In this document: positions 44,553 through 56,900 of the stretch, piece after piece
Layout: every line of letters starts with the position of its first letter
Position numbering within the stretch: the first letter of the stretch is position 1
Origin: Setomelanomma holmii
Taxonomy: Eukaryota; Ascomycota; Dothideomycetes; Pleosporales; Phaeosphaeriaceae
NCBI GenBank assembly: GCA_010015745.1
Contig: ML978243.1
Location: forward strand, 80,883 to 144,882
DNA length: 64,000 bases
Reading direction: 5' to 3'
Program-made: the position numbers and the translations under genes
Notes under the pieces: model-generated
What the model was told of the DNA's origin: nothing
Database searches by the model: none
What the model saw: only the letters and a program-made list of their open reading frames with translations

Positions 44553-45131
44553 TGGCTTCTAAGAGTTAGTGGTAGAGGGACAGTCTCGGTTGGTAGTCAC
44601 GTACCAGGTGTTACGACGCAGTACGAAGAAGCTAAGTTTGTTGTATATATTGATGATCGTAGACCGCAGTAGCAATCCGTGTAGAAGCATATTTCACGTG
44701 TTGCAATGATACCCGTAGTTCACTTACGATCTCAGAGAGTGTGAGTTGACAGTCACTTTACGAGAAGTCTACAGCATGGTTTGGTGCATGCAGGATGCAC
44801 GCCGCTACCGTCGCTCTCACGTCAAAGCAGACGCATGCATGACACACGTCAATGGCACCACTGCAGCATGTGATCCAAAGGGTCGGACTTGCACGGAATC
44901 TTGAACTAATCTAGGCGCATGCTGACCTAAACCTCCTGGATCGCCTTGATCACGATCGGCCAATCGATGCGGGACCCGGGAGTGCCAAGATAACCGACCG
45001 CAAATTGCGGGAGAGACAAGGAGAAGAGGAGAAGCAATGCCATTATTTATTCACCCGCTACGGCCCGAAAGGCGTCAACATTGAGGGTCATCACTTTTCG
45101 TTCTCTCCTCATTTTGTAGTTTTGCTTGAAG
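44553..45131. other. Intergenic, no gene seen
   Basis: About 580 bp between two plus-strand genes; no supported coding frame. Confidence 0.4.
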
Positions 45132-46668
45132 ATGTCGGAGCCCTTTCCACCGCTCGGAGGCGCGCCTGCAAAGAACAGCTTCGTTAGCAGCAATGGCGCG
45201 CGCCAGAGGAGAAAGTCGAGCGGACTTGGAGGAGAAATCCCAGGCGATGTCGACGTGCCGTCCTTCGCGACAGGCCGGAAAGGGACACCGCCGCTGAACA
45301 GCCCAGCAAACTTTGACACCATGGTATGCGCCTCCAACACCTCCTGCATCCCCGCGGGCCTCCGTGACACGCGCTTACCACCTTACAGAAGCCAGACAAA
45401 CCCGCTCGCCGCTCCAAACGCCGCTCGGTGCGCCGCGCCCTCTCAAAGCTCAAGCGCTCGTGTATACGGCACACATGGCTCGGCCCGCTGCTGCTCACCC
45501 TCTTCATTGTGTCGCTATACCTCGTATACCCGTATCCGTCGAACCCCATATCCGCATGCTTATTCCTCTCGTACCCACTCGACCCTCGCGACCCTCTGAT
45601 ACCAGCGTCCGTCCGCGCAAACCCGAACGGTCCGACGCACTATGGAAAGGGCGGACGCGACTTCATATTCGTGGGCTTCTACGTCATCGTATTGACCTTC
45701 ACACGCGAGTTTTGCATGCAAAGACTCCTCCGACCAATTGCGCTCAGATATGGCATCAAGAAGCGCGCAAAGCAGTCGCGATTCATGGAACAAGCATACA
45801 CAGCGCTGTATTTTGGCTTCTATGGCCCGTGCGGTGTTTGGATCATGTCGCGCACACCTGTGTGGTACTTCAACACCGTCGGCATGTACGAGGGCTTCCC
45901 GCACAGGACGCATGAGGCAGTCGTCAAGGCATACTATCTGCTCCAGGCGAGCTACTGGTCGCAGCAAGCTATTGTGCTTGTCCTGATGCTCGAGAAGCCG
46001 CGCAAGGACTTCAAGGAGCTTGTGGGCCATCACATCATCACCATTGCCTTGATCTGGTGCAGCTACCGGTTTCATTTCACATACATGGGTATTGCCGTGT
46101 ACATTACCCACGACATCTCCGACTTCTTCTTGGCGGCACGTATCCCTTCCCCCTATCTCGCATCAACATGTTGCTAACATCATGGCAGACCTCCAAATGC
46201 CTAAACTACATCGACGCCCCTTTCGTCGGGCCCTACTTCTTCGTCTTCATGCTCGTCTGGGGCTATCTGCGTCACTACATCAACCTCAAGCTTCTGTACT
46301 CTATCCTCACCGACTTCACCACCGTCGGCCCTTACGAGCTCAACTGGGACACGCAGCAGTACAAGTGCTGGATCAGCCAGTACATTAGCTTCACGCTGCT
46401 GGCGCTCTTGCAGCTGGTTAATTTGTTTTGGTTCTTTTTTATTCTGAGGATTGCGTATCGCTTCATTGTGTATAAGGATGCTGATGATGATCGGAGCGAA
46501 TATGAGCCGAGTGAGGATGAGTTGGAGGAGAGGAAGAAGAAACTCAACGGCGAGACGAATGGGCTGATTGAGGGGGATGTTAAGACGCCTGAAAGGGCGA
46601 CGAGTGCGCAGGATCAGGGCTCGATCGGAGCGCGTGTCAAGCAACGGAAGGGCGTGACGAAGTCGTAA
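45132..46668 (+). CDS. LAG1: Ceramide synthase (LAG1/LAC1 family, TLC domain)
   Basis: N-acylates sphingoid bases in the ER membrane. Exons 45132-45323, 45389-46135 and 46189-46668 give 472 residues. The N-terminal 90 residues are polar and basic, then membrane helices start at LGPLLLTLFIVSLYLVYP. The TLC/Lag1 motif is clear: SYWSQQAIVLVLMLEKPRKD, then ELVGHHIITIALIWCSYRFH (the two catalytic histidines), then YITHDISDFFLA/TSKCLNYID across the second intron. That intron has a GC donor (GCG/GCACGT) with a normal CAG acceptor; no GT site nearby keeps the frame. The C-terminus is acidic then basic (SEYEPSEDELEERKKK), with Ser suitable for CK2-type phosphorylation. Confidence 0.95.
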
Positions 46669-47493
46669 GGATCGTGGTGGCCTGGGTGGGTGGGAAGGTG
46701 GGGGGGAACACGGCGTGATGGTCTACAAGCTACGAGACAATGGTTTGACGTGGACTGACGGACGATGTAGGTCTTGGTGCATGGGATTTGACGTGCTGTA
46801 TGTTAGCGTTTAGGCTTGTCGATCGCTCTACCTTTGTGTCCATTCGAAGGAGCTAATTCTGCATAGATAGACTCATGAGTAAACTTCTTAATACATGACA
46901 TTCGTGCAAAATCCAACATGTCCCTGAAGACGTTTTTGGCCACTATCCGTGAGACTACTGCCGACAATTGACCAGGTCCTGGCCTTCTTCACTATCACAC
47001 TTCATGTAGCCATGGGGACCCCGCATTTCCCATTTCAAGTGCAGAAACACTCCTCACGAGCAATATCAACAGTCTGTTCTGGGCATGTTGGGAGGGGGTG
47101 GGTGACAGGCTCGAGCTCCGTTCGAACTCTAGTGCTGAATCAAGGCGTAATAGGAGCGACAATCGCTGTGTTGAAACTTAGCAGAAGGTCGATGAAAGAT
47201 ATGTAACATGTTCTGCATTGATGCAACATGGGCTAACACAGTGCGCAACGTCATTCGGTGTTTACATACACATGTCCTCGCAGTATTTAGCGTGCCCACC
47301 AGGTGGATATCTGGCCAACTCGCGATTCTCTCTTCGAGTTCTCGGTTGCTGAATAGTCGTAGCATCTTGATTCCATCAAGGAAGTCTAGAGCTTGAAATC
47401 GTGCTGATTGACTCAAGTCTGGATTCTACATTGATCATTTGGCTGCATACACTTCCACTGTATCAGTGGGAATTCCTGACTGCAATTCCAATG
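46669..47493. other. Intergenic between convergent genes
   Basis: About 820 bp with the 3' ends of LAG1 and the GMC gene. Contains a diverged 40-bp copy of the GMC gene's last exon (47042-47081). No intact gene. Confidence 0.4.
47042..47081 (-). repeat. Diverged copy of the GMC gene's last coding exon
   Basis: 34 of 40 bases match 47501-47540, which codes for the C-terminus of the GMC oxidoreductase. Read on the minus strand this copy would give EQTVDIAREECFCT then a stop, against EQAVDIILEECFWP in the gene. It is probably the last trace of a lost tandem paralogue or a local duplication. Confidence 0.5.
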
Positions 47494-49251
47494 CTAAGGC
47501 CAGAAACACTCCTCAAGAATGATATCAACAGCCTGTTCCGCAATCGCTACAATTTCGTTAACAAGTTCATGTCTTCATCCACTCTTCGAACGGACTCACC
47601 ATAAATAGGAACTTGCAAATGCGCTGCCAACGGCTCCGGAATCACACTCGCATCCACGACCCTCAACCCTTCCGTCCCGTGCACCTTCAAACTCCCATCA
47701 ACAACACTCCCCATCGCCGTCGTGCCAGCAGGATGGAAACAACTCTGCGCACCAAAGCGTATGCGCGCGTCGATTTGCTCATCGCTTGCGTCCACGCCTA
47801 GCACGGGATAACCAGGTGGCGTGAATTCCTCTTCAACTATTTCGCGCCCTTCTGGCGTGTCTAGAAATAAGCTGGTATGGCCACGGAATGCATGGCGAAG
47901 GACGTGTGCGTCTATGTCTGAGTTGCGGTAGTTTGGATCGATAATTGGTGCATCCGCAGCAGAGGGCGTGGAGAGCATGACGCTGCCTCGAGATGTGGGC
48001 AGGCACGACATGAAGAACGAGGTTATGCAATTTCCACCAGCGGGGATGGTGAGACCGAGTGATTCAGCGCCAAATCCGGCGTAAAGAAGCCCGTGTTCGA
48101 GATGTGTGCGGTCCTGCAGCAAGGCATGAGTATCTGGTACTGTGTCTCCAACGTCCTTTTCCAGCGCATCTTTCAGCTCTGGGGAAGGTATTGTCGTGCG
48201 CACGAGAAAGTCGGCCGGACCACCTTTGTCGTAATTCTCGCCACTGAACAGCGGAAAACCAAGCGCTAGGTCGCGCTCTGGATGGCGGAGTTTCCAGTAT
48301 CGATAGCATACTAAATGGTCGTGCAGATTCTGACCCACGCCTGGGAGATCGACTTGGACGGGGATGCCGTGCGAAGCTAGATGTGCTTGGTCTCCGATGC
48401 CAGAGAGCATCAGGAGCTGTGGCGTGCGATACGCGCCTGCTGAGAGAATGATCTGGCCGCCTGGTTTGAGATGTAGGATTCCACTGTTCAACAACTCCAC
48501 GCCGGTGGCGGTGTTGTTATCATCAAGAATGATGCGTTGCGCGGTGGTGGAGGTGCGAACTATAACACCATCCAGGCTATACACAGACTGCGTTAGCTGG
48601 CGTTTTCCATCATGCCAGCTTTCGACTAGGTCGCTGATGCTCTGTGGCGAGCCGTCGTTCAGGTCTGATTTGTACTCTAGACCTTGAGTCTTCCAGAGCT
48701 TGAGCACGCTTTCGCGTAAGGGGTACTCTCGGCCAGAGGATGTGACGGATGTGGTGTGTACGGGACCATCAAAACCATGTTGCTCTGGGTCAGCATTAGG
48801 ATCGTGATGTGTCTCACAGCGCTTGAAGTATGGCAGCAAGCTGTTGTAGCTCCATCGCTGATCTTTCACGTTGCGAGCCCACTCGTCGTAGTCTTGCACA
48901 TCGCCTCGCGTCCAGCCACCTGTGTTCAACAGTCAGTCTCGACCATAGTCCACGCTTCGCGAAGAGTCCTTTCTGACCATAATTGATGACCGTTCCACCA
49001 CCTAGCGCTTTGGCTGCGCAATTGTACTTCGACTTTCCATCCAGACCTTCCTGTGGCATAGTCATGAACTTGCTATCCAGCTCTGAGAAATGTAATTTCG
49101 CGCCATCAGCGAAATTGGTAACATTCGGGTTGTCGCTAGGATCTGGACCTGCTTCAATTAGTACAATATCGAGATCTGGTAGTCGTTGATGTAGTCGAGA
49201 TGCTACAACGGTTCCTGCGAGGCCGCCGCCAACGACGATGATGTCTGCCAT
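47494..49251 (-). CDS. GMC-family FAD oxidoreductase (choline dehydrogenase/glucose oxidase-like)
   Basis: Three exons (48978-49251, 47600-48919, 47494-47546) give 548 residues. The short last exon (AIAEQAVDIILEECFWP) restores the normal family C-terminus and is easily missed, because the frame stays open past the second donor. FAD-binding motif DIIVVGGGLAGTVVASRL is at residues 3-20, then the GMC signature ALGGGTVINYGGWTRG across intron 1, GQIILSAGAYRTPQLLMLSG (second signature), SCFHPAGTTAMG with the catalytic His, and RVVDASVIPEP. No signal peptide, so probably intracellular. Substrates range from alcohols and sugars to aromatic alcohols and cannot be told here. Divergent from the DUF4246 gene. 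Confidence 0.92.
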
Positions 49252-50019
49252 GTTCGTGAGAGGAGTCTGGCTTGCATGTACAAAGTCAATGTGGCTATTG
49301 AATGTGAAGACAATTGGTTTGTGATTATGCGTATCGCTTATGTCGGGCGTAAGGCGGCCCACGATCCCCGCTATCAGACTGTAAGACCTGCATATGAATA
49401 CTTTCAGAACTTCGTAATGCGAACGTCCGTGACGTGATGTCCTCCGTGGATCACTTGACAGACGCGCTTGTTATGTGATGAGCTCACTCGGGACCTATTA
49501 TTCTCTTGTTGCATATCACGGCTGCGACGGCTAGCGTGGTGGTGTCATTGTGGTACAGTGCTTCCAGAGGCCGAGAAGGATGCCTAGTACGGAATCATGG
49601 TACTGCAGATGATACGTATTGTCAGTCCCTTGTGCGAAGCCCGTGTCAGGCACATTGGCCCTTGGACGGTCGTAATGAGAAAATATCGCAGCGGTAACGC
49701 AGACGGCATGGTTGAGTTTGGTCCCATGGGGACCATAACCAGTCAAGCGTGACGAGACTGCGTTGCGTGCAGGGAACTACGCGGGCTTGCCGCCTAGCCT
49801 AGCTGAGTCCATCTTAGTGCCCCTGAAATGTCATGTCAACTTCATTCGCGGACTCCACCATTACCAGGCAGCGTGTTGATGCCTTGGCTCGGCAAACTAC
49901 ATTTGTCTTCCATCGTCGCGAGTAGCCTACACCTGAAGCCTGTACGATTCCACATAAATATCCTACATCGCGCGCGTCCAGGTCTCGTGCAAAGGACGCC
50001 AACAAGTACGACAGCAAGT
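49252..50019. promoter_or_regulatory. Divergent upstream region, GMC / DUF4246
   Basis: 768 bp between start codons. An in-frame ATG at 49828 would extend the DUF4246 protein by 64 Ser/His-rich residues, but that segment looks non-coding. The shared region may allow co-regulation. Confidence 0.4.
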
Positions 50020-52218
50020 ATGACTACAATAGCTCAAACGCACGATTACCCAGGGCTCGGTCTTTCACTACGACACCTCGACCAGGATGACAATGACTAC
50101 CAGCTCGGTGCTCACGGCAGCTGTTATGGATCTCACTCGGACCTAATCTTTGTGCGCGAATTAGCAATGATGGATATCATGGACAAGTTGACGGACAAGC
50201 CTGACTGGCACAAGAAAGTCTTCGACGAGGAGATCGTCGCAAAGTGGCGAAAAGAAGCTCTCGCGATTCCCGATGAAGAGCTCTACAAGATCGCAACTAA
50301 TGGGAAACGCCAATACTGGGAGCGGGACGGCCGGGTCCAAATGCGGGACATCGAACCCTGTGAGCCTCCTAAGGGTATCATGAGTGATGTCGCTTTCGAT
50401 TGCGTGAGTTCAAGATCAATTATATACCCACATACAACTGATCATATCATAGTGCATCCAAGAGCTTCGCAGCAAGGCCAAATATTATGAGCAGACCGGC
50501 ATCATTCCCACACTAGATGCATGCGCCTCAGCTGCAAAGTCCGACAATCTAGTCACCGAGGAGCTTCGCACTGCCCTACGTGCTGCTTTTAACAAACTGA
50601 AGATCGATCAGCGGACTTCACCAGATTGGCATCCGAACACCAATGACATGGTTCAAGATCTTGTGCATCCTTCCATGTACCCCTTCGTTTATGCGCGCAC
50701 CCGAGCATTCAAAGAAGAGTGTGTTAGTGTTCTAGATGCCATTGAAAAGTGGGCAGGAAAGGGTACCGTGGTCCCGAAAGATGAATGGCGCCCAGATGCA
50801 CAGAGAGACGAATTTAGATACGGCGTCGGGGGAGGCGAAGTTCCACCTCAATACTGGTCCAACACTTACCAGTGGCTGCCAGCCAACCTCGCGTTTCAAG
50901 ATGATGGCAGCGTCAAGTTCACCAGCTGCATCAACAACCTGCATCCAAACAAGTATTCGGACATTTATCGAACCATCGAGAAGCTGGTCCACACCTCACT
51001 TCCCATGTGGGATCAGTGCCTTCGCACCGTAGAGTATGGCGCAGGACGGACCGAGTCGCGCATGGGCAAACCGGAGGATCCTGAGTGAGTCGATCATGGA
51101 ACCACAGTGGATTCAGCTAACGAAGATGCTAATAGTGATGAAAACGTTAAAAACTGGATTCCTGACAGCCATGAAGCATGTGCTGACGTGGAAGTCGATG
51201 AGGACGATCTAGAAGAAGAAGGATATGATCCCGAGTATTGCGAAGATATCAACGAGTACAAGTGGAAAGTGTTGCGCAAACCTAAACTTCCCGAGCCATC
51301 ATTTGAGGACGTCGATTACGTGCCCAAGGAGGGTAAGCGACTCATCGACCGCTTTCGCGATACTGGTCTCCAGGTTATTGTCAAGATGGCGTCGATCGAG
51401 CTAACACCGGAGAAGCCCGAGTTCCCAGCCGGCGGCTGGCACATTGAGGGGCAGATGAACGAACACATTTGTGCCACGGCTTTGTACTACCTGGACAGCG
51501 ATAATATAACCAGCAGTAACCTATCGTTCCGGATGCAGACATCAGCGTACATCAACGATGGCGAGGGATACGACGTTGGCCAGGACGCGTATCACTGGAT
51601 GGAGGCAGTATTCGGCACGAACCTTGGAGGCGGCAATTCCCCATGCTTGCAAAATTATGGCACCATCGAGACGCGCCAGGGCCGCTTGCTTGCCTTCCCC
51701 AATATCTTGTAGGTTGTTCACGCCAGAGAAGAACGTCAGCTGATTACAATGTTAGCCAGCATCGAGTCTCTCCATTCAAACTCATTGATCCCACGAAGCC
51801 TGGACATCGACGCTTCATCGCCCTTTGGCTTGTCGATCCCGCCAAGCGCATCATCAGCACCGCAAATGTCCCGCCTCAGCAGATGACCTGGTATGCCGAG
51901 TCTCTGCTTGGATCTGCACCAGACACACGCAAGGAAGCTCTGGCTAAGCTGCCGGCTGAGTTGATCACCTTGCTACAGGAGAATGGTCTCCAGTCGTCGC
52001 TCCCAGATCAAGATGTTGCCATGAGCGATAATCCTAGGCTGCCGGAGGAGCTGATGGACATGGTACGCGAGTACTTCGAGAAGAATGGTCAGGATATGCC
52101 GATGAGTGTCGAAGAGGCTCGGCAACATAGAGCAAAGCTCATGGAAGAGAGAGGGGCATTTGTCAAGACGGCCGAGAAAGGCTGGCAGCGGCACTCGTAC
52201 AGCTTCTGTGAGCACTGA
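50020..52218 (+). CDS. DUF4246-family protein
   Basis: Four exons (50020-50403, 50453-51084, 51136-51708, 51756-52218), all GT-AG and frame-consistent, give 683 residues. Family marks: PPKGIMSDVAFDCCIQELRS across intron 1, DLVHPSMYPFVYARTR, YQWLPANLAFQDDG, an acidic insert (ADVEVDEDDLEEEGYDPEYC), and GGWHIEGQMNEHICATALYY, which looks like the HxE/D part of a 2-oxoglutarate/Fe(II) oxygenase-type metal site, then FPNIFQHRVSPFKLIDPTK and GHRRFIALWLVDP with a second His. The overall fold resembles prolyl-hydroxylase-like enzymes; activity of DUF4246 proteins is unproven. Same strand as, and 1.7 kb upstream of, the IDO fusion. Confidence 0.9.
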
Positions 52219-53910
52219 GACAGGTATCTTTACGCAGAAATTTTGTTAGTCCGTCGATTAGTGTCGCAAGAGCCTTCACGTCCCTATTCACGGCAAGATC
52301 ACCACATCCAATTTGTCATCGTGCGTCTTGACGGTTTGTGCGCGAATTTACATGCTTCCAGTGCTGGTCCAGTGACAGAATAATAGTAAAGCAAGAGTCG
52401 CTGCGATTGCCGTGAGGCATGGTAACTCAGGTGCAAAGGACGTGGAGAGTTTCGAAACCTGTGGCAAGAGTGTCAGGCAGTCAGGCCGCGTGGACAGGAG
52501 GTTGCCGCCAGTCGACGTCGAACATGCCAAGTCTGCGCTAAGCTTCAGCTCCAACATGTCAAGAGTGCTTGCTCGCACGTGCTCTTGTTCTGCGTAGTTC
52601 TTTGGCATTGCTCGATGCGGATGCTATCGCATCATGGCGTGGTTCAAATGCATATCAATGGATATAGGAACGAGCTATGACATCTGCGTCATCTTGGGAT
52701 GAGCTTGGGTTGCAAAATGATGGTGTTGGCTCTAAATTGTGAACGCGATGCGAGCACAAGCTTCTGAGCCCACGTTGATGCTGAGGACTAATCTCGCGCG
52801 CGCAAGGTCAACTTGTTAGTCAGAGGCCGCCGTCTGCGAGATATGATTGGCAGCTCCACATCGCGATCGCTGTAGTGTGCGCCTTGCTTGAACAAGTACG
52901 CAAGTCCTGTCTGCTTGGCAGTGCCATGTTGTTGGAGATGAAATGGAAATACCCGAAGTGTGTTGAGTGTCTTGTTTCGGACGCAATCGACTTCGGACTA
53001 GCTCATGAAGCAGCACGTGCCGCTAACCGAGATTGACGCGCTCAGGACGCGTACATGCTCCATCGCTCCTTTACCACATCTGCTTCACCTTGCGCCAGCG
53101 CATGCCACCTGCGAACAGTGACTCCCGATGCCTAGCAAGTGTTTATCAGATGTAGACTGTCCTCCGCAGCGTCCGCCCCAGTCACCATGCTTCCCGAAGT
53201 CGGGCAAATTCACCGGCCCGCTTGCCGTGCTTCAACGGCCGGCCAGGCACGCTTCCTGTGACATGCCAAGCCCGCTCCTTCATCCCCGGCGGGATCCAGG
53301 CTTTGGCAATGGAGAGTATGGCGCTCGGACCTCGTCACGCAATTGCAGCCTTTGCGCTGTTACGTGCTACAGGTGGAGAAATGCGCTTAGCATGATTCGA
53401 AGTGCTAGTAGCATGTAATATGTTGTATCAATGCACTCTGGTTGTAGCTATCCACTCACGCTGTCTCTCTTTCATTCTATTCTATTCTCTTCTCAAACCC
53501 TGGAGGTTACTTTGCTCGTCTACACTCCTTCTGACGGCAGGTATACCGCAGCGGAGCTGTTCTAATTTGAAATGTCGTCAGGAGTATCTGAACTTTGTCC
53601 TGTATCCGGTGCGGCTGGACAAGTATGCGCCGGGAAATCTTTGCCAGGAAACAAAAGAGGAAGTCAGTTGGGTCCTCGAGGATGTACTTTCTCTGGCTTT
53701 GCACAGCCAGGTGATGTGCACGCTGCACTTGGAGTATGCTATTGCACCTCGTCCTTATGCTTTGCTGATGACCGTAGATTCCAGCTCATATCAGCGTCGG
53801 GGATTTTCTCCGGCAAAGGTGTGTATGCCGTACCGAATTGTTGTTCAACGCTGACAAGGGACAGGGAGCGGAAAGCCATTAATGAGCTGTTATATTCGAA
53901 AGTACCATCA
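52219..53910. other. Long upstream region of the IDO fusion gene
   Basis: About 1.7 kb. Besides a small minus-strand ORF (52348-52608) it contains a plus-strand frame (53402-53854) with a coding-like middle (EYLNFVLYPVRLDKYAPGNL) that might be a 5' exon of the fusion gene. No splice to it could be shown. Confidence 0.35.
52348..52608 (-). CDS. Small ORF with C-terminal hydrophobic segment
   Basis: ATG 52608 to TAA 52348, 86 residues. The first 60 are polar; the end LPCLTAIAATLALLLFCHW is hydrophobic enough to be a tail anchor. No family recognised; may be chance. Confidence 0.25.
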   Translation of the reverse strand: MPKNYAEQEHVRASTLDMLELKLSADLACSTSTGGNLLSTRPDCLTLLPQVSKLSTSFAPELPCLTAIAATLALLLFCHWTSTGSM

Positions 53911-56900
53911 ATGGCCGAGATCAAGGAATCACAAACCACCAAGGGCGTCAAGAGTCTCGACAAGCTTAACGTCAATGAAAAAGACCTACTTGCAGTAGCC
54001 CTCGGAGCACCCGCCCGCCAAGTCATCCTGAGAGCCGAGGAGGTCGGACCCAGTACTGGATGGCGAGACGGCTACCTCAGCACGGAGTACGGATTTCAGC
54101 CTCCTGACACGAGTGACGCTCCTGGAGCCCTTCGAAACTCGCCTGGCAGAGTGTGGATGGATCTTTGCGAAAGAATGCCAGGTTGTGTTGCTCGCGGCCG
54201 AGTGCGAGAATCCATTGCAGCATTGCCCATTGTGGAAGGCATCGCCGATATCATCTCCGACAAAGCTCTCTGGGCCGCCCTAGTGGCTTTGGGTATGCTA
54301 TGCTCGATATACCGATACGAAGAACGCCATGACGGCAACGAAGGTATCAACGTTGCCGCCAAACAGCTTTCGTTGAAGGGAGTTCCGATGAGCGATAATC
54401 TGGGTGATGAAGTACAGAACATCCCTCGCAGCATCGGATTGCCATACGTCCAGATCTGCGCCCGCATGGGTCGGTCAATTCCCCATCTCACCTTCTTCGA
54501 TCAGTCGTCGTACAATGTCGACTACGTCGATCCACAATCCAGACACCCCTACGTGGGACGGTTCGACAACACCCGACTTCGTTGGGCTATGTTTGGCGAC
54601 AGTGCGGAGAATGCCTTCCTGAAGGGCTGTGCGGACACCTCCGCCAGTTTCCAACACGGTCCCGATGCGATCGCAGCCTGCCAAGAACATGTCATGACAA
54701 GGAATAATGAAGGCCTTCTTCGGGAGCTGATCAGACTGAAAGAGATACTCGAGCGTATGCCTACTGCATTTAATACCATCTCGCCCAACAGTCGATCGGG
54801 CGAGAACTATGTCTCACCTGCTGAATGGGTACGCTGGGCGAAGTTCTCTGCACCTTTGTCCAAAAGATGTCCAGCAACTTCCGGCCTACAGTTTCCGCCT
54901 TATCTGGTCATGGATGCCTTCCTGGGTCGATCGAAGTATGACTCGTTCCTGGGCGCAGAGGGCGTCCACCTTCGCGCTTGGCTTCCTTCCAATCTTCGAG
55001 CATTCATTGCCTCCATCGAGTACTACTACCGGATACCAGAGTATGTCAAGCAGTCAGGCGATCCAAGACTCATAGGTGTCTTGGACGGTGTGGTCGAGGC
55101 ATACACAGGCGAGCGCGGCTTCATGGGCGTACACCGCTACAAAGTGTTTGGCGTAAGTCTCGTCAAGTAGTTCATAATCTCTCCGGCTGACCAGATACCA
55201 GCTGTTAGAGTGCGCGGCCAAATCAGGGCGAACAGAGACCAACGGCGCATCCGGTGCCGCTGACGCTATGCGGCCCTGGGAGCATACCCACAAGGAGTTC
55301 TCGGAAGCTATGAAAGAGCGTCTCGAGCCATTTCGCGGCATTCAGGAGAGTGAACCTCATGAGACGCGAGGAACGTTCGAAGAATGCCGTTATCGTGGAC
55401 GCATCCTTGGACGCAACTTTGTGGATGCAGATCCGACGCGATCTATCGCCATGGTCACACTCGACATCCAAGATACTGGTATCACATTCCAGCCCGGTGA
55501 TCGTCTTGCGGTGATGCCTATGAATAGTTGGACTGAGTGCGCTAAGGTGGCTGCCGCTCTGGGTCTCGAACCCATGCTTGAAGAGCCTGTGACGCTCGAT
55601 CGGCGGTGGTCCAGCTATGCGGCGCATGTTGGAGCGATCTCGCGCACTAGTCGGCCCCAGCTTACCGTCATCGATATTCTCCGCAAAGGACATCTTGCCC
55701 CTATCACCAAAGAGCTAGCCACGAAGGTCCATACACTGCTTCGAGCGTCTTCAAACTCAGTTCTGCAAGTACTGGCTACTAACGAGTGGCCAGTACGTGC
55801 TTCACTTGGTGATCTCCTCCAGGCTGCTCTTAATGACACCCCAGCTCGCATATGGGATCAAGCATTCGAGCTATCTCACAACCTGGCGTGGCTTGCGACA
55901 CTGATACCTTTGGAGATTCCAAGGACTTACAGCATCTCTACATTCTCGGATGAACTCCTTCCCAGTACGGTTGATCTGACAATTTCAAGGTCCGAGTATG
56001 ATCTGTGTTCAACATTCGCAGGATCATCAAAGACCACCCGTAACGGCGTGAGTAGTGGTTTCCTCAATCCCCAGGTGGGTGAGGAAATGGATGTTCTGGA
56101 TGACGAGGATGTGCTAATCGGTGTGTCCCGCCCCTTCGCCTTTCAACTACCTTTCGATGATACTGCGCCCGTTGCGCTTTTTGCTGGTGGTAGTGGTATC
56201 GCTCCCTTTCGCAGCTTCTGGCACGCTCGCTGTGGTCGTACTTGGGGCAAGACGACTCTCTATCTCGGCGTGCAGTCAAGAGAGAAGTTTTGCTACGAGG
56301 CCGAGTTGCGTCAATACGTCAACGAGGGTCTCATCGAAGTGCATACTGCCTTTTCACGCGACTCTCGCGGCTTGATTTATGATCCCGTGACGCAGGATCT
56401 GGTGGAGAAAGATATCGCGCCCCGGTACATTGACGGCCTCATCGTTGAACAAGGACGCTCCGTCTGCGATCTGGTCATGAGCAAAGTGAGTACTCGTTCA
56501 AAGCCGTCTTTAGCAAATCTAGCTGACAAGTCACAGAAACAAGGTGGCGTCGGTGGCTATCTGTACGTATGCGGCTCAGTCGGCGTCTTCGACTCTGTGA
56601 TGTCCGGCATTCGCAAGGCACTATACAATCATCGATCACCCACCATGGAGTCCGCGGAGACGATTTTGAACACGGCATTTGCGGAGCGCCGTTTCATGCT
56701 CGATGTCTTCATGACACCGAAGCCTCTTCCGTGCAACCAAGCAACCATCACTCTATCACAGCTTGCAATGCACACAGGTCATACGCCAGATTCGCGTGTT
56801 TGGATCGGAGTTCATGGAAAGGCATACGACGTGTGAGTATGAGTCTGCTAGATACTGACCGACGCTGACGTCCACATTAGCACCGACTTCTGCACAATGC

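Noticed and set aside
47547..47599. C-terminus of the GMC protein read straight through (GESVRRVDEDMNLLTKL)
   Set aside because: It begins with a GTGAGT donor; splicing to 47546 restores a family-like C-terminus.
49828..50019. Upstream ATG extending the DUF4246 protein
   Set aside because: The 64 added residues are low-complexity and the ATG at 50020 begins the conserved-looking sequence.
53402..53910. 5' extension of the IDO fusion
   Set aside because: Two competing frames, neither with a recognisable domain; the ATG at 53911 precedes the IDO-like sequence by about 45 residues, as expected.
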